Below, piece by piece: positions 29,103-38,619 of a stretch of DNA of 64,000 nucleotides. Every line of letters begins with the position of its first letter. The stretch's first letter is position 1. Made by a program: the position numbers and the translations under genes. Origin of the DNA: Azospirillaceae bacterium (lineage in GTDB: Bacteria; Pseudomonadota; Alphaproteobacteria; Azospirillales; Azospirillaceae); contig DASQNC010000025.1 of the NCBI GenBank assembly GCA_035645145.1, positions 248,001 to 312,000 of the forward strand, read 5' to 3'. A model generated the notes under the pieces. It saw nothing but the letters and a program-made list of their open reading frames with translations. It did no database searches and was not told the DNA's origin.

Positions 29103-31463
29103 TTAAAATCTGGTGCCGAAGCTGAAGCGGAACAACTCGTCCTTGTCGTAGGGCTCCTTCAGGATCGGCTTGGCCAAATCGATCCGAATGGGCCCGAGCG
29201 GCGATGCCCATGAAACACCGACACCAACGGACAAGCGAAGCGACCCCTCGTCCACGAAACGTTCGTTGGGCCTCGGATCGACATCGGCATCCGTCAACAC
29301 GCCCATGTCGGTGAAGGCACGCCCTTTCACACCGAGTTCCTGTGGCAACCCAAGCGGGAAGGTCAGCTCGGCAGTTGCCCGGTAGATCCGGTTGCCGCCC
29401 AACGCGTCATCCACGCCGTTGGTCAGGTCGCGCGGACCGGCGCCGGCCCGCCGGAAGCCGCGCAGGTTGTCGCCGCCCAGGAAGAAGCGGTCCGTGATCG
29501 CCACCCGTTCGCCCAAGCCGAAGATCTGGCCGACCTCACCGCCGACGCTCAGCACCCAATCCTCGGCAATCGGGTAGTGGTAGGCCGCCGACACGCGGGC
29601 GCGGGCGAATTGGGCATCGCCGCCCAGACCCGCGAAGTCCGTGGTCAGGCGAAGCACATAGCCTTCGGTCGGGTCGATACGGCTGTTCCGCCGGTCGTAG
29701 GACAGTTCCTGTCCGACCAGGGATGTCAGGCGCGTCCCTTCCTGCTCGCGGATGAACCGCGAGGCGCGGGCCGGCACGTTCTCGATCGTCGTCCGGGTCA
29801 GCGAGTAATAGGCCCGCTGGCGCAGGTTCTCCGCCAGCGGATAGCCGAGCCGGAACGCCCCGCCGACGTTCCGTTCGTCGTAGGAGCTTTCCTCGCGGTT
29901 GTCGCGCGTCCGCCGGAACAGGTCGAAACCCGCGGACAGGTCGCGCTCCAGGAAATAGGGCTCCGTGAAGCTCAGATCCGCCTGCGTGCCCCGGCCGGAC
30001 ACCGTGAAGCCGACGCGCAGATCCTGGCCGCGCCCGAGCAGGTTCCGCTCGCGCAGGGAGATGTCGCCCAGAATACCGTCCGCTGTCGAATAGCCGGCGC
30101 CGAACGAAACTTCGCCGGTCGACTGCTCGGCCACCTCGACTTCGACAACCGCCTGATCGGGCTGGGTCCCTTCCAGGCGGCGCACCTCGACCTTTTCAAA
30201 GAATCCCAGATCACGCACCCGCTGCTCGGACCGCCTCAGGCGGGACGCACTGAACGGGTCGCCTTCGGCGATGTCGAACTCGCGCCGGATCACCTGGTCC
30301 AGCGTGCGCAGGTTGCCGACGATGTTGATGCGTTCGACGAAGACGCGGGGGCCTTCGTTGATCTCGTAGACGATGTCGACCGTCAGGTTTTCCTTGTTGC
30401 GCGTGACGCGCGGCCGAATGTCGACGAACGCGTACTGCAAATCGGAAAGCTGGGAGGTCAGCGCGGTGACCGTCCGCTCCACCAGGGACGCATCGTACCA
30501 CCCGCCTTCCTTGGTGGTGACGGTGGCCCGCAACACCTCCGGATCGACCCCCGGGATGTTCGCCTGGATGTCGACGTTCCCGAACTTGTAGCGCTCGCCC
30601 TCTTCCAAGGTGAAGGTGATGAAGAAGCCGGTGCGGTCGGGCGCAAGCTCCGCGACGGCGGACAGGACCCGGAAGTCCGCATAGCCGCGCGACAGGTAGA
30701 AGCGGCGCAGCAGCTCGCGGTCGAAGGTCAACCGGTCGGGGTCGTAGTTGTCGGTGGAACTGAAAATGCGCCACCAGGCGGACTCGCGCGTCTGGATCTC
30801 CTGCCGCAGGCGGGAGTCGCTGAACTGCTCGTTGCCGACGAAGGTGATGCGGTTGACACCGGTCAGGGATCCTTCGTCGATCTCGAAAACGAGGTCGACT
30901 CGGTTCTGGTCGAGCTGGATGATCTTGGGCTCGACAATGGCGGCAAACCGGCCGCTGCGACGGTAGAGTTCCTGGACCCGCTGGACGTCGTTCTGCACCC
31001 GACTGCGCGTGTACACAACACGCGGCCGCAGCTGCACTTCGGCTTGCAGCTGCTCGTCCGTGAGGCGCCGGTTTCCTTCGAATGCAATGCGGTTGATGAT
31101 CGGGTTTTCGGCAACCCGGACCACCAGGGCATCCCCGTCACGCCGGACGGTCACGTCCGCGAAGAGACCCGTTGCGAAGACCGCCTTCACCGACTCGTCG
31201 ATGCGGTCGGCATCGAACGGGTCGCCGGGCATGACCAGCAGGTAGGAACGGACCGTCGCCGGATCGACGCGCTGCGCGCCTTCAACCCGGATTTCCCGGA
31301 CAGTGCCGCCGGAAAGGGACTGCGCGACCTGATTGACGCCATGGCGTGCGGGCGCATTGCCGCCCGTCTGGGCTAACGCCGCCGCGGGCGATGCCACGGC
31401 GACGACCGCAGCCGCGGCGCACGCCGTCGCGATGCGCCCCTTGCCGCTGCTCTGTTTGGACAC
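29103..31463 (-). CDS. bamA: Outer-membrane assembly factor BamA
   Basis: Core of the BAM complex, inserting beta-barrel proteins into the outer membrane. The 786-residue product has a signal peptide (cleaved near AALAQ, residue 32). Five POTRA domains follow, starting VREIRVEGAQRVDP near residue 55, and a C-terminal 16-strand barrel. The barrel keeps the loop-6 motif as LRGFRRAGAGPRD (canonical VRGF) and ends in the aromatic signature FSFGTRF. It lies between rseP and skp on the same strand, the standard order. Confidence 0.97.
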   Translation of the reverse strand: MSKQSSGKGRIATACAAAAVVAVASPAAALAQTGGNAPARHGVNQVAQSLSGGTVREIRVEGAQRVDPATVRSYLLVMPGDPFDADRIDESVKAVFATGLFADVTVRRDGDALVVRVAENPIINRIAFEGNRRLTDEQLQAEVQLRPRVVYTRSRVQNDVQRVQELYRRSGRFAAIVEPKIIQLDQNRVDLVFEIDEGSLTGVNRITFVGNEQFSDSRLRQEIQTRESAWWRIFSSTDNYDPDRLTFDRELLRRFYLSRGYADFRVLSAVAELAPDRTGFFITFTLEEGERYKFGNVDIQANIPGVDPEVLRATVTTKEGGWYDASLVERTVTALTSQLSDLQYAFVDIRPRVTRNKENLTVDIVYEINEGPRVFVERINIVGNLRTLDQVIRREFDIAEGDPFSASRLRRSEQRVRDLGFFEKVEVRRLEGTQPDQAVVEVEVAEQSTGEVSFGAGYSTADGILGDISLRERNLLGRGQDLRVGFTVSGRGTQADLSFTEPYFLERDLSAGFDLFRRTRDNREESSYDERNVGGAFRLGYPLAENLRQRAYYSLTRTTIENVPARASRFIREQEGTRLTSLVGQELSYDRRNSRIDPTEGYVLRLTTDFAGLGGDAQFARARVSAAYHYPIAEDWVLSVGGEVGQIFGLGERVAITDRFFLGGDNLRGFRRAGAGPRDLTNGVDDALGGNRIYRATAELTFPLGLPQELGVKGRAFTDMGVLTDADVDPRPNERFVDEGSLRLSVGVGVSWASPLGPIRIDLAKPILKEPYDKDELFRFSFGTRF

Positions 31464-31475
31464 CGACGGTCCCCC

Positions 31476-32609
31476 TTAGAACACGAGATCGCGGATGAAT
31501 TGGACCACGCTGAGCTGGACGAGATCGTTCCAGGTCGCAAAAGCCATGAGGGTAAGTACCAGAGCGAACCCCAGGCGCAAACCGTATTCCTGAGCCCGTT
31601 CGCCGAGCGGGCGACCGCGGACGGCCTCGATCGCATAGAACAGGAGGTGGCCGCCGTCCAGAAGCGGAACCGGAAACAGGTTGATCAGTCCGAGATTGAT
31701 CGAGAGCAGGGCCGCCAGCGTGATCACGGCCACGACTCCCACCTGCGCGGCCTGGCCGGAGACCTGCGCGATGCGCAACGGCCCTCCAAGCTCCTCGGTC
31801 CCCCGCAGACCAAGGATGATGTCGCGGAGATAGCCGAGCGTGGTCGTGGTGACGTTCCAGGTCTCGGCCATGGCGGCGCGAAGGGCGGACAGCGGATTGT
31901 GGGTCTTGTACTCGACCCCCGTGCGCGCGATCCCCAGACGCCCGAATTTGTGGACGTTCCCGAACCGGTCGGGCTCGACGCGCAGCTGCGGGGTCACTTG
32001 GATTTCCTGCATCCGCCCGTCGCGCTCGACCTCGAGCGTCAGGGTCCGGTCCGCGTTCATCCGCACTTGCTGCTGGATTTCCTCGAACCGGGAGACGCGC
32101 CGCCCGTCGATCGAACGGATCACGTCGCCGGGCCGGAGCCCCGCCACGGCGGCAGGGCTGTTTTCCTCGACCCCTCCGATGTCCGGCGGCGTGTAGGGTT
32201 GGCCGTAGGCGATGAACAGGCCGGCAAAGACCAGGATGGCGAACAGGAAGTTGGCGATGGGCCCGGCGGCCACGATCGCCGCCCGCTGCCACAGGCGCTT
32301 GGTGTGGAAGGAGCCGGAGAGATCGACGGCATTAAGGCCGGAGACGTCGGCCGGCCTTGCGCTGGCCACGTCGGCGTCCCCGAACATCTTGACGTAGCCG
32401 CCCAGTGGGATCGCCGACACCTTCCAGCGGGTGCCGGTCCTGTCATAACGGCCGAACAGCTCAGGGCCGAAACCGATCGAGAAGACTTCGACCTTCACGC
32501 CGCATCGGCGCGCGACCCAGAAGTGCCCGAACTCGTGAACGAACACGAGAACGCTGAGGACGAGGATGAAGGGAACGAAGTAGCCCCCAAACCCTGTGAT
32601 GAGGTCCAT
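31476..32609 (-). CDS. rseP: RIP metalloprotease RseP
   Basis: Site-2 intramembrane zinc protease that cleaves membrane-bound regulators such as anti-sigma factors. The 377-residue product shows HEFGH at residues 25-29 in the first transmembrane helix, a single PDZ domain (residues about 120-205; GGVEENSPAAVAGLRPGDVIRSIDG region) and the third metal ligand in NLFPVPLLDGGHLLFY. One PDZ rather than two is common in alphaproteobacteria. I chose the ATG at 32609; a TTG at 32624 is in frame. It lies between dxr and bamA. Confidence 0.94.
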   Translation of the reverse strand: MDLITGFGGYFVPFILVLSVLVFVHEFGHFWVARRCGVKVEVFSIGFGPELFGRYDRTGTRWKVSAIPLGGYVKMFGDADVASARPADVSGLNAVDLSGSFHTKRLWQRAAIVAAGPIANFLFAILVFAGLFIAYGQPYTPPDIGGVEENSPAAVAGLRPGDVIRSIDGRRVSRFEEIQQQVRMNADRTLTLEVERDGRMQEIQVTPQLRVEPDRFGNVHKFGRLGIARTGVEYKTHNPLSALRAAMAETWNVTTTTLGYLRDIILGLRGTEELGGPLRIAQVSGQAAQVGVVAVITLAALLSINLGLINLFPVPLLDGGHLLFYAIEAVRGRPLGERAQEYGLRLGFALVLTLMAFATWNDLVQLSVVQFIRDLVF

Positions 32610-32635
32610 GGCCCCGGCCTGCAATCTTTGAAGGA

Positions 32636-33829
32636 TCAGCGCGAAAACGAAAGGCGTCCGACGACCGCTTCGGCATGTCGGCGGGCGCCGGCATCCAGTG
32701 CCAGGACATCATCCAGCGTGGAAAGGTGTCCGGGATCGACGCTGGACAGCGTCTCCTCGTTCACCCGTTCGATGTCGAGGAACCCGATGCGGCCATCCAG
32801 GAATGCCTGCACGGCCGTCTCGTTCGCCGCGTTGAGGATAGTAGGCCCGCCCCCTTTTGTTTGCAAGGCGACCCGGGCCACGCGCAGGGCCGGGAAGCGG
32901 GCATCGTCGGGAGGTTCGAAGGTCAGCGCACCCACCTGCGCCAGATCGAGGCGCGCCGCGGCGGCCGGCATGCGATCGGGCCATGCCAGGGCATAGGCGA
33001 TGGGAATTCTCATGTCCGGGGTGCCGAGCTGCGCCAGCACGGACCCGTCGATGTATTCGACCATGCTGTGGACAACGGACTGCGGGTGCACCAGCACGTC
33101 GATCCGGTCTTCCGGCATGGCGAAGAGATAGTGCGCCTCGATGAGCTCCAGCGCCTTGTTCATCATGGTGGCGCTGTCCACCGAGATTTTCGCCCCCATG
33201 CTCCAGACCGGGTGCGCGACGGCCTCGGCGGGCGTGGCGGCCGCCATCCGGTCGCGCGTCCAGTTCCGGAACGGCCCGCCCGACGCGGTCAGGATCAACC
33301 GTTCGACCGAGGCGCGCCGAGGGGCATCGAAAACCTGGAAAATCGCGTTGTGTTCGCTGTCCACGGGCAGCAGCGTGGCCCCATGCCGCACCACCTCCGC
33401 GGTCATCAGGTCGCCGGCGCAGACCAGCGTTTCCTTGTTCGCGAACGCGACCACCGCACCCCGGCGGACGGCTTCGAGAGTCGGAGGAAGCCCCGCCGCA
33501 CCAACGATCGCCGACATCACCCATCCGGCCGGGCGCGCGGCCGCCTCGGCGACCGCGGACGCACCGGCGGCGGCCTCGATGCCCGTGCCGGCCAAGGCAT
33601 CCTTGAGGTTCTGGTAGGCGGACGGATCGGCCACCACAGCCAGGCGCGCACGCAACGTGCGGGCCTGGGCGGCAAGGCGGACCCAATCCTTGTTCGCGGT
33701 AAGGGCCTCCACCTCGTAGGCGCCGCCGCCGCGCTCAAGCAGTTCGCACGTCAGCCGCCCAACCGAGCCCGTCGATCCAAGAACGGTCACCCGCTTGGAT
33801 CCGGCACCGTTCACCACCATCCCAGCCAC
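32636..33829 (-). CDS. dxr: 1-deoxy-D-xylulose 5-phosphate reductoisomerase
   Basis: Makes 2-C-methyl-D-erythritol 4-phosphate with NADPH, the committed step of the MEP isoprenoid pathway. The 397-residue product has the NADPH-binding VTVLGSTGSVGRLT, ANKETLVCAG, the metal site VDSEHNAIFQ, ASGGPFR and VHPQSVVHSMVEY. The start overlaps the end of cdsA by 19 bases (cdsA stops at 33811), indicating coupling. Its product feeds undecaprenyl diphosphate made by the neighbouring uppS. Confidence 0.96.
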   Translation of the reverse strand: MAGMVVNGAGSKRVTVLGSTGSVGRLTCELLERGGGAYEVEALTANKDWVRLAAQARTLRARLAVVADPSAYQNLKDALAGTGIEAAAGASAVAEAAARPAGWVMSAIVGAAGLPPTLEAVRRGAVVAFANKETLVCAGDLMTAEVVRHGATLLPVDSEHNAIFQVFDAPRRASVERLILTASGGPFRNWTRDRMAAATPAEAVAHPVWSMGAKISVDSATMMNKALELIEAHYLFAMPEDRIDVLVHPQSVVHSMVEYIDGSVLAQLGTPDMRIPIAYALAWPDRMPAAAARLDLAQVGALTFEPPDDARFPALRVARVALQTKGGGPTILNAANETAVQAFLDGRIGFLDIERVNEETLSSVDPGHLSTLDDVLALDAGARRHAEAVVGRLSFSR

Positions 33830-34557
33830 CTGCCGAAGAGGACATGGAAAACGAACAGCGCGGGACCGGCGGCAAGCAGGCCGTCGACACGATCGAGAAG
33901 GCCGCCATGGCCGGGGATCAGGTTCCCGCTGTCCTTCACATCAAAATGCCGTTTGACCGCGGACTCGAACAGATCACCCCCCTGCGCAATCACGGCCAGG
34001 ACGGCAGCCACCGCGGCCGCAATCCCGATGCGGCCATCGAAAACCGCAGCCGTGCCGGCGCCGAAAAGGGCGGCCCCCGCCATGCCCCCCAGCAGACCGG
34101 ACCAGGTTTTCTTCGGGCTGACGCGCGGCCACAGCTTCGGCCCCCCGACCGTGCGCCCGACGGCATAGCCGCCGACATCCGTCGCCCACACGGACAGAAG
34201 AAGGAACCAACACAGGCCGAAACCAATGGCCGGCTCGTCGCGGACCCACATCAGCGCACCGCTGCCGATGGCGATGTAGGGAATCCCGAACCCTACAAGG
34301 CCCGCATGGCGCGAGCCCGCCTTGGCAGCCGCCAGGCCAAGCGCCACACCGCCGAGCATTGAGGCCAGAGCCATCGTGCCCGGCCCCAGGAGCATGTCGA
34401 TGAGTTGAAGGCCGGCAACCGCCGCCAGTGAGACGCCGACCCAAGGGGACGGTTGCTCGGGCTCGACAAGCCGCACCCACTCCCGGACGGCGAGTGCGGC
34501 AAAAACCAGCACGAGCGCACGGAACGGCAGGCCACCGACATAGGCCACCGCCAACAC
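33811..34557 (-). CDS. cdsA: Phosphatidate cytidylyltransferase
   Basis: Makes CDP-diacylglycerol from phosphatidate and CTP for all phospholipids; multi-pass inner-membrane protein. The C-terminal signature is intact: SPKKTWSGLLGG and the metal-binding KRHFDVKDSGNLIPGHGGLLDRVDGLLA. As called from GTG at 34557 it has 248 residues and several membrane helices. The reading frame continues upstream to the uppS stop and encodes DLGTRFLSALALGP, which looks like the normal N-terminus of the family. That stretch has no ATG, GTG or TTG, so the true start may be an unusual codon between 34558 and 34625. Confidence 0.88.
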   Translation of the reverse strand: MLAVAYVGGLPFRALVLVFAALAVREWVRLVEPEQPSPWVGVSLAAVAGLQLIDMLLGPGTMALASMLGGVALGLAAAKAGSRHAGLVGFGIPYIAIGSGALMWVRDEPAIGFGLCWFLLLSVWATDVGGYAVGRTVGGPKLWPRVSPKKTWSGLLGGMAGAALFGAGTAAVFDGRIGIAAAVAAVLAVIAQGGDLFESAVKRHFDVKDSGNLIPGHGGLLDRVDGLLAAGPALFVFHVLFGRWLGWW

Positions 34558-34625
34558 GGCCGGACCAAGGGCAAGCGCCGAAAGGAACCGCGTGCCCAGG
34601 TCGCCCTTTATCCGGGGACGATCGC

Positions 34626-35357
34626 TCAGCTAAGGGTCCCCGCGCTTGTGCCGAAGCGCCGCTCCCGGCGCTGGAACTCGGCCAGAGCATCTTCCAGATC
34701 CCGCTTCCCGAAGTCGGGCCACAACGTGTCCAGGAACACGAATTCCGCGTAGGCACACTGCCAAAGCAGGAAGTTGCTGAGCCGCTTCTCGCCACTGGTC
34801 CGGACAAGCAGATCCGGGTCGGGCAGGCCGGCGGTCAGCAGGGATGACTCCACCTGCACCTCGTCGATCTCCGACGGGCGAAGCTCACCCGCAACCACCT
34901 TCTCCGCCAGGCGGCGCGCGGCGGCCGTGATCTCCTGACGGGCGCCGTAGCTCAAGGCGATGGTGAGATGGAAGCGGCTGTTGGCCCGCGTGACCTCGTG
35001 GGCATGCTCGATCAACTGGACGATGTCGGGGGCGAGCTTTGTGAAATCGCCGATAACCCGCAGACGGGTCCCCGTCTTATGGAGTTCCGCCAACTCGCTG
35101 CGAAGATACAGACGCAGGAGCTGCATGAGGTCCGAAACCTCGCCCGCGGGCCGCCGCCAATTCTCGGACGAGAACCCGAACAGGGTGACGTACTCGATTC
35201 CGAGTTCACGGGCGGCCTCGCAGGTCCGCCGAACGGCATCGACACCCTTCTTGTGGCCGGCCGTACGGGGAAGGCCGCGGCCGACGGCCCAACGGCCGTT
35301 GCCATCCATGATGATGGCAACGTGCCGTGGCGGCGCGGCTGGTTTCGACCCCGGCAT
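34626..35357 (-). CDS. uppS: Isoprenyl transferase (undecaprenyl diphosphate synthase)
   Basis: Extends farnesyl diphosphate with cis isoprene units to undecaprenyl diphosphate, the carrier lipid for peptidoglycan and polysaccharides. The 243-residue product has the catalytic HVAIIMDGNGRWA near residue 12, GHKKGVDAVR, LFGFSSENWRRP, and the C-terminal DPDLLVRTSGEKRLSNFLLWQCAYAE-type motif ending with EFVFLDTLWPDF. The ATG at 35357 lies just downstream of the frr stop. Confidence 0.96.
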   Translation of the reverse strand: MPGSKPAAPPRHVAIIMDGNGRWAVGRGLPRTAGHKKGVDAVRRTCEAARELGIEYVTLFGFSSENWRRPAGEVSDLMQLLRLYLRSELAELHKTGTRLRVIGDFTKLAPDIVQLIEHAHEVTRANSRFHLTIALSYGARQEITAAARRLAEKVVAGELRPSEIDEVQVESSLLTAGLPDPDLLVRTSGEKRLSNFLLWQCAYAEFVFLDTLWPDFGKRDLEDALAEFQRRERRFGTSAGTLS

Positions 35358-35362
35358 GGGGC

Positions 35363-35920
35363 TCAGACCTGCATGATTTCTTTTTCTTTGCTCGCCAGCG
35401 TCTCGTCCACTTTCTTGATGTGCTGGTCGGTCAGCTGCTGAACCTTGTCGGCCAGCTTCTTGTGTTCGTCCTCGGAGATGTCGCCGTCCTTTTCCGCCTT
35501 CTTCAGCATGTCCATGCCGTCCCGCCGCACATTGCGGATCGCGACACGGGTCTGCTCGGCGTACTTGTGGGCGACCTTCGCCAATTCCTTGCGGCGCTCC
35601 TGGGTCAATTCGGGAAGCGGCACGCGGATGGTGCTGCCCTCGGTTTGGGGATTGAGGCCGAGACCCGAGTCCCGGATCGCCTTCTCGACCGCCTTGACCA
35701 TGCCGCGGTCCCAAACCGTGACCGATAGCATGCGCGGCTCGGGCACGCTGATGGTGCCGACCTGGTTCATGGGCAGGCTGCTGCCGTAGGCGTCCACGAC
35801 GATGGGCTCCAGCAGGCTCACGGACGCCCGGCCCGTGCGGAGGCCAGCCAATTCCTTACGGAACGCTTCGAGCGCACCGTCCATCCGGCGCCCGAGATCG
35901 TCGACGTTGGGCTGGGCCAC
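35363..35920 (-). CDS. frr: Ribosome recycling factor
   Basis: Splits the post-termination ribosome together with EF-G. The 185-residue product has the standard two-domain length and the signatures [24 protein letters not shown]-like [15 protein letters not shown], and the conserved stretch [22 protein letters not shown]-type helix. Translation begins at GTG, supported by GAGGA seven bases upstream. It starts three bases after the pyrH stop. Confidence 0.97.
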   Translation of the reverse strand: MAQPNVDDLGRRMDGALEAFRKELAGLRTGRASVSLLEPIVVDAYGSSLPMNQVGTISVPEPRMLSVTVWDRGMVKAVEKAIRDSGLGLNPQTEGSTIRVPLPELTQERRKELAKVAHKYAEQTRVAIRNVRRDGMDMLKKAEKDGDISEDEHKKLADKVQQLTDQHIKKVDETLASKEKEIMQV

Positions 35921-35923
35921 GGG

Positions 35924-36670
35924 TCAATCCTCCTCGGTGATGATCGTGAAGCGTCCACGACCCGAAACAACGTCGGCGAACGCTCCGGCGGTGTGGATCG
36001 AAAACACCACGATCGGGATGCGATTCTCACGGGCAAGCGATATGGCCGATGCGTCCATGACCTGCAGGTCCCGCGACAGGACCTCCAGATAATTCAAGCG
36101 ATCGTACCGCTTGGCATCCGGTGTTTTGGTGGGATCTGCGGAATAGACACCATCGACCTTCGTCCCCTTCAGGAGGAGGTCGCAGCCCATCTCCGACGCC
36201 CGCAGGGCGGCCGCCGTATCGGTGGTGAAGAACGGGTTTCCGGTGCCGGCGGCGAAAATCACCACCCGCCCCTTTTCCATGTGGCGGACGGCCCGGCGGC
36301 GGATGTACGGCTCGCACACCGAGGACATCGGAATGGCCGACTGGACCCGTGTGGTGACGCCCATCCGCTCCAAGGCGGACTGCATGGCGAGCGAGTTCAT
36401 CACCGTCGCCAGCATGCCCATGTAGTCGGCCGTGGCGCGTTCGATGCCCGCCGCCGCGGACGAAATACCGCGAAAGATGTTGCCGCCACCGACGACGGCG
36501 CACACCTCCGTGCCGAGCGCGCGGACCGCCCGGATGTCCTGGGCGATCCGTTCGACGGTCTCGGGATCGAGGCCATAGCCCCTCTCCCCCATGAGGGCTT
36601 CGCCCGAGATTTTCAGCAGAACCCGCTTGTAACGGGGACCTTGCGCTTGCGTCTCAAGCGAAGCCGTCAT
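35924..36670 (-). CDS. pyrH: Uridylate kinase
   Basis: Phosphorylates UMP to UDP; hexameric, usually GTP-activated and UTP-inhibited. The 248-residue amino acid kinase fold begins [15 protein letters not shown] and includes [25 protein letters not shown] and [20 protein letters not shown] four bases before the ATG lies in the short gap after tsf. The tsf-pyrH-frr order is common. Confidence 0.97.
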   Translation of the reverse strand: MTASLETQAQGPRYKRVLLKISGEALMGERGYGLDPETVERIAQDIRAVRALGTEVCAVVGGGNIFRGISSAAAGIERATADYMGMLATVMNSLAMQSALERMGVTTRVQSAIPMSSVCEPYIRRRAVRHMEKGRVVIFAAGTGNPFFTTDTAAALRASEMGCDLLLKGTKVDGVYSADPTKTPDAKRYDRLNYLEVLSRDLQVMDASAISLARENRIPIVVFSIHTAGAFADVVSGRGRFTIITEED

Positions 36671-36677
36671 GTCATCC

Positions 36678-37601
36678 TCAACCAGCCAGGGAGGCCACTT
36701 CCGCGGCGAAGTCGCTCTGCTCGCGCTCGATGCCCTCGCCCAACTGGAAGCGGGCGAACGCAGCGATCTTCACCGGCGCACCAATCTCCTTGGCCGCGCG
36801 CTCGACAACCTGCGCGACCTTGGTCTCGCCGTCCACGACATAGGTCTGCTCCAGGAGCACGACCTCTTCGTAGTACTTGCGGATGCGCCCTTCGACCATC
36901 TTCTCGATGATGTTCTCGGGCTTGCCGCTGGTGCGGGCCTGCTCAATCAGAACGTTGCGCTCGCGCTCCAGCTTGGCCGGGTCGACGTCGGAAACGTTCA
37001 GGGCTTCCGGGCGAGCCGCCGCGATGTGCATGGCGATCTGCTTGCCGAGTTCGGCCAGCTTCGCCGTGTCACCGGTGGACTCGAGCGCCACCAGGACGCC
37101 GATCTTGCCGAGGCTCGGGGCCAGCGCGCTGTGCACGTAGCTGGCAACCAAGCCCTGGCCAACCGACAGGCGGATGACGCGGCGCAGGTTCATGTTCTCG
37201 CCGATGGTGGCGATCAGGTGCGTCAACTCGTCCTGCACCGTCCGGCCGGACCCCGGGAACGGGGCGGCCTTGACGGCCTCGACATCGCTCACGCCGCCCA
37301 GGACGACCTGGACGATCTTCGACGCGGCGTCTTGGAACTTGTCGTTCCGGGCAACGAAGTCGGTCTCGGCGTTCAACTCCGCGATCGCACCGGCGGTGCC
37401 CGACGCCGCGACGGCGACGAGCCCCTCGGCCGCGACGCGGCTCGACTTCTTGGCGGCGGCGGCAAGCCCCTTCTTGCGGAGCCAGTCGACCGCCTCCTCC
37501 ATGTTGCCGTTGGTTTCGGTCAGCGCCCGCTTGCAGTCCATCATGCCGGCGCCGGTCTTCTCGCGAAGCTCCTTGACGAGCGCGCTGGTCACTTCGGCCA
37601 T
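36678..37601 (-). CDS. tsf: Elongation factor Ts
   Basis: Exchanges GDP for GTP on EF-Tu. The 307-residue product has the N-terminal [21 protein letters not shown], the core contact region [14 protein letters not shown] with the conserved TDFV, and the typical C-terminal subdomain. CGGAGA lies nine bases before the ATG. It follows rpsB after 39 bases, the near-universal order. Confidence 0.97.
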   Translation of the reverse strand: MAEVTSALVKELREKTGAGMMDCKRALTETNGNMEEAVDWLRKKGLAAAAKKSSRVAAEGLVAVAASGTAGAIAELNAETDFVARNDKFQDAASKIVQVVLGGVSDVEAVKAAPFPGSGRTVQDELTHLIATIGENMNLRRVIRLSVGQGLVASYVHSALAPSLGKIGVLVALESTGDTAKLAELGKQIAMHIAAARPEALNVSDVDPAKLERERNVLIEQARTSGKPENIIEKMVEGRIRKYYEEVVLLEQTYVVDGETKVAQVVERAAKEIGAPVKIAAFARFQLGEGIEREQSDFAAEVASLAG

Positions 37602-37640
37602 GGGTTCAAATCTCCGTTTCGGAATTCCGGGGGCCGGGCC

Positions 37641-38417
37641 TTAGGCGGTGGCCGTCTCGTCCGCGGTCTCCGGCAGATCTTCCGCCGGCAGATCCTCCTG
37701 CTCACCGACATCGACGCCCGACGCCTGCAGCTCGGCCTGGAGGCCGTCCAGCACCGCATCGGCGATCAGGTCGCAATACAGGTCGATGGCGCGGAGCGCA
37801 TCGTCGTTCCCCGGGATCGGATAGGCGATGCCTTCGGGGTTGGAGTTGCTGTCCACCACGGCGATGACCGGAATGCCGAGCTTGTTGGCTTCCTGGACGG
37901 CGATGGATTCCTTGTTCGTGTCGATCACGAACAGGACGTCCGGCAGCCCGCCCATGTCCTTGATGCCGCCGAGGGCCCGCTCGAGGTTGTCGCGCTCGCG
38001 CGTCATCTCCAGCAGCTCCTTCTTGGTCAGGGCATTGCGGAGCTCGTCGAAGCGCTCGTTCATCTCCTTCAGGCGGCGGATCGACTGGGAGATGGTCTTC
38101 CAGTTGGTCAGCATGCCGCCGAGCCAACGATGGTTCACATAGTACTGCCCGCAGCGCTGGGCCGCCGATGCGACCTTCTCCTGCGCCTGGCGCTTGGTGC
38201 CGACGAACAGGACGCGACCGCCGCCCGCCACAACCGACCGCACGGCCTGCATGGCCTGGGACAGCATGGGCACGGTCTGTTCGAGGTTGATGATGTGCAC
38301 GCCGTTGCGCACGCCGAACAGGTACGGCTTCATCTTCGGGTTCCACCGGCGGGTGTGGTGGCCGAAGTGCACGCCGGCCTCGAGCAGCTGGCGCATGGTG
38401 AAGGTGGGCATCGTCAT
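37641..38417 (-). CDS. rpsB: 30S ribosomal protein S2
   Basis: Small-subunit ribosomal protein. The 258-residue product shows [57 protein letters not shown] and [26 protein letters not shown]. An acidic C-terminal tail is present. AAGGAA lies seven bases before the ATG at 38417; a second ATG two codons on is also possible. The 200-base leader after dnaE probably holds its own promoter. Confidence 0.97.
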   Translation of the reverse strand: MTMPTFTMRQLLEAGVHFGHHTRRWNPKMKPYLFGVRNGVHIINLEQTVPMLSQAMQAVRSVVAGGGRVLFVGTKRQAQEKVASAAQRCGQYYVNHRWLGGMLTNWKTISQSIRRLKEMNERFDELRNALTKKELLEMTRERDNLERALGGIKDMGGLPDVLFVIDTNKESIAVQEANKLGIPVIAVVDSNSNPEGIAYPIPGNDDALRAIDLYCDLIADAVLDGLQAELQASGVDVGEQEDLPAEDLPETADETATA

Positions 38418-38599
38418 CGGAATGTTCCTTTTCCGGTTCGTCCTCCGCGGGCACGCCCGCCCCCGGGATGGGGACGGACACCGGAGCGGCCCACCGGCGC
38501 CCCGGTAGGGGTCAACGCGATGGTCCGCAAGCCCGCGTGTGGGATTTGCGACGGGCGCTTAACTAATCGGTCCCCGGCCCTTTGGCAAGGCGTTCGGCG

Positions 38600-38618
38600 A
38601 GGGGCGTCGGCGGCCCCT
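38600..38618 (-). terminator. Weak hairpin just after dnaE
   Basis: A 6-bp perfect GC stem (38600-38605 with 38613-38618) and 7-base loop begins right after the dnaE stop. It has no T-tract, so it may only pause transcription before rpsB. Confidence 0.3.
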
Positions 38619-38619
38619 G

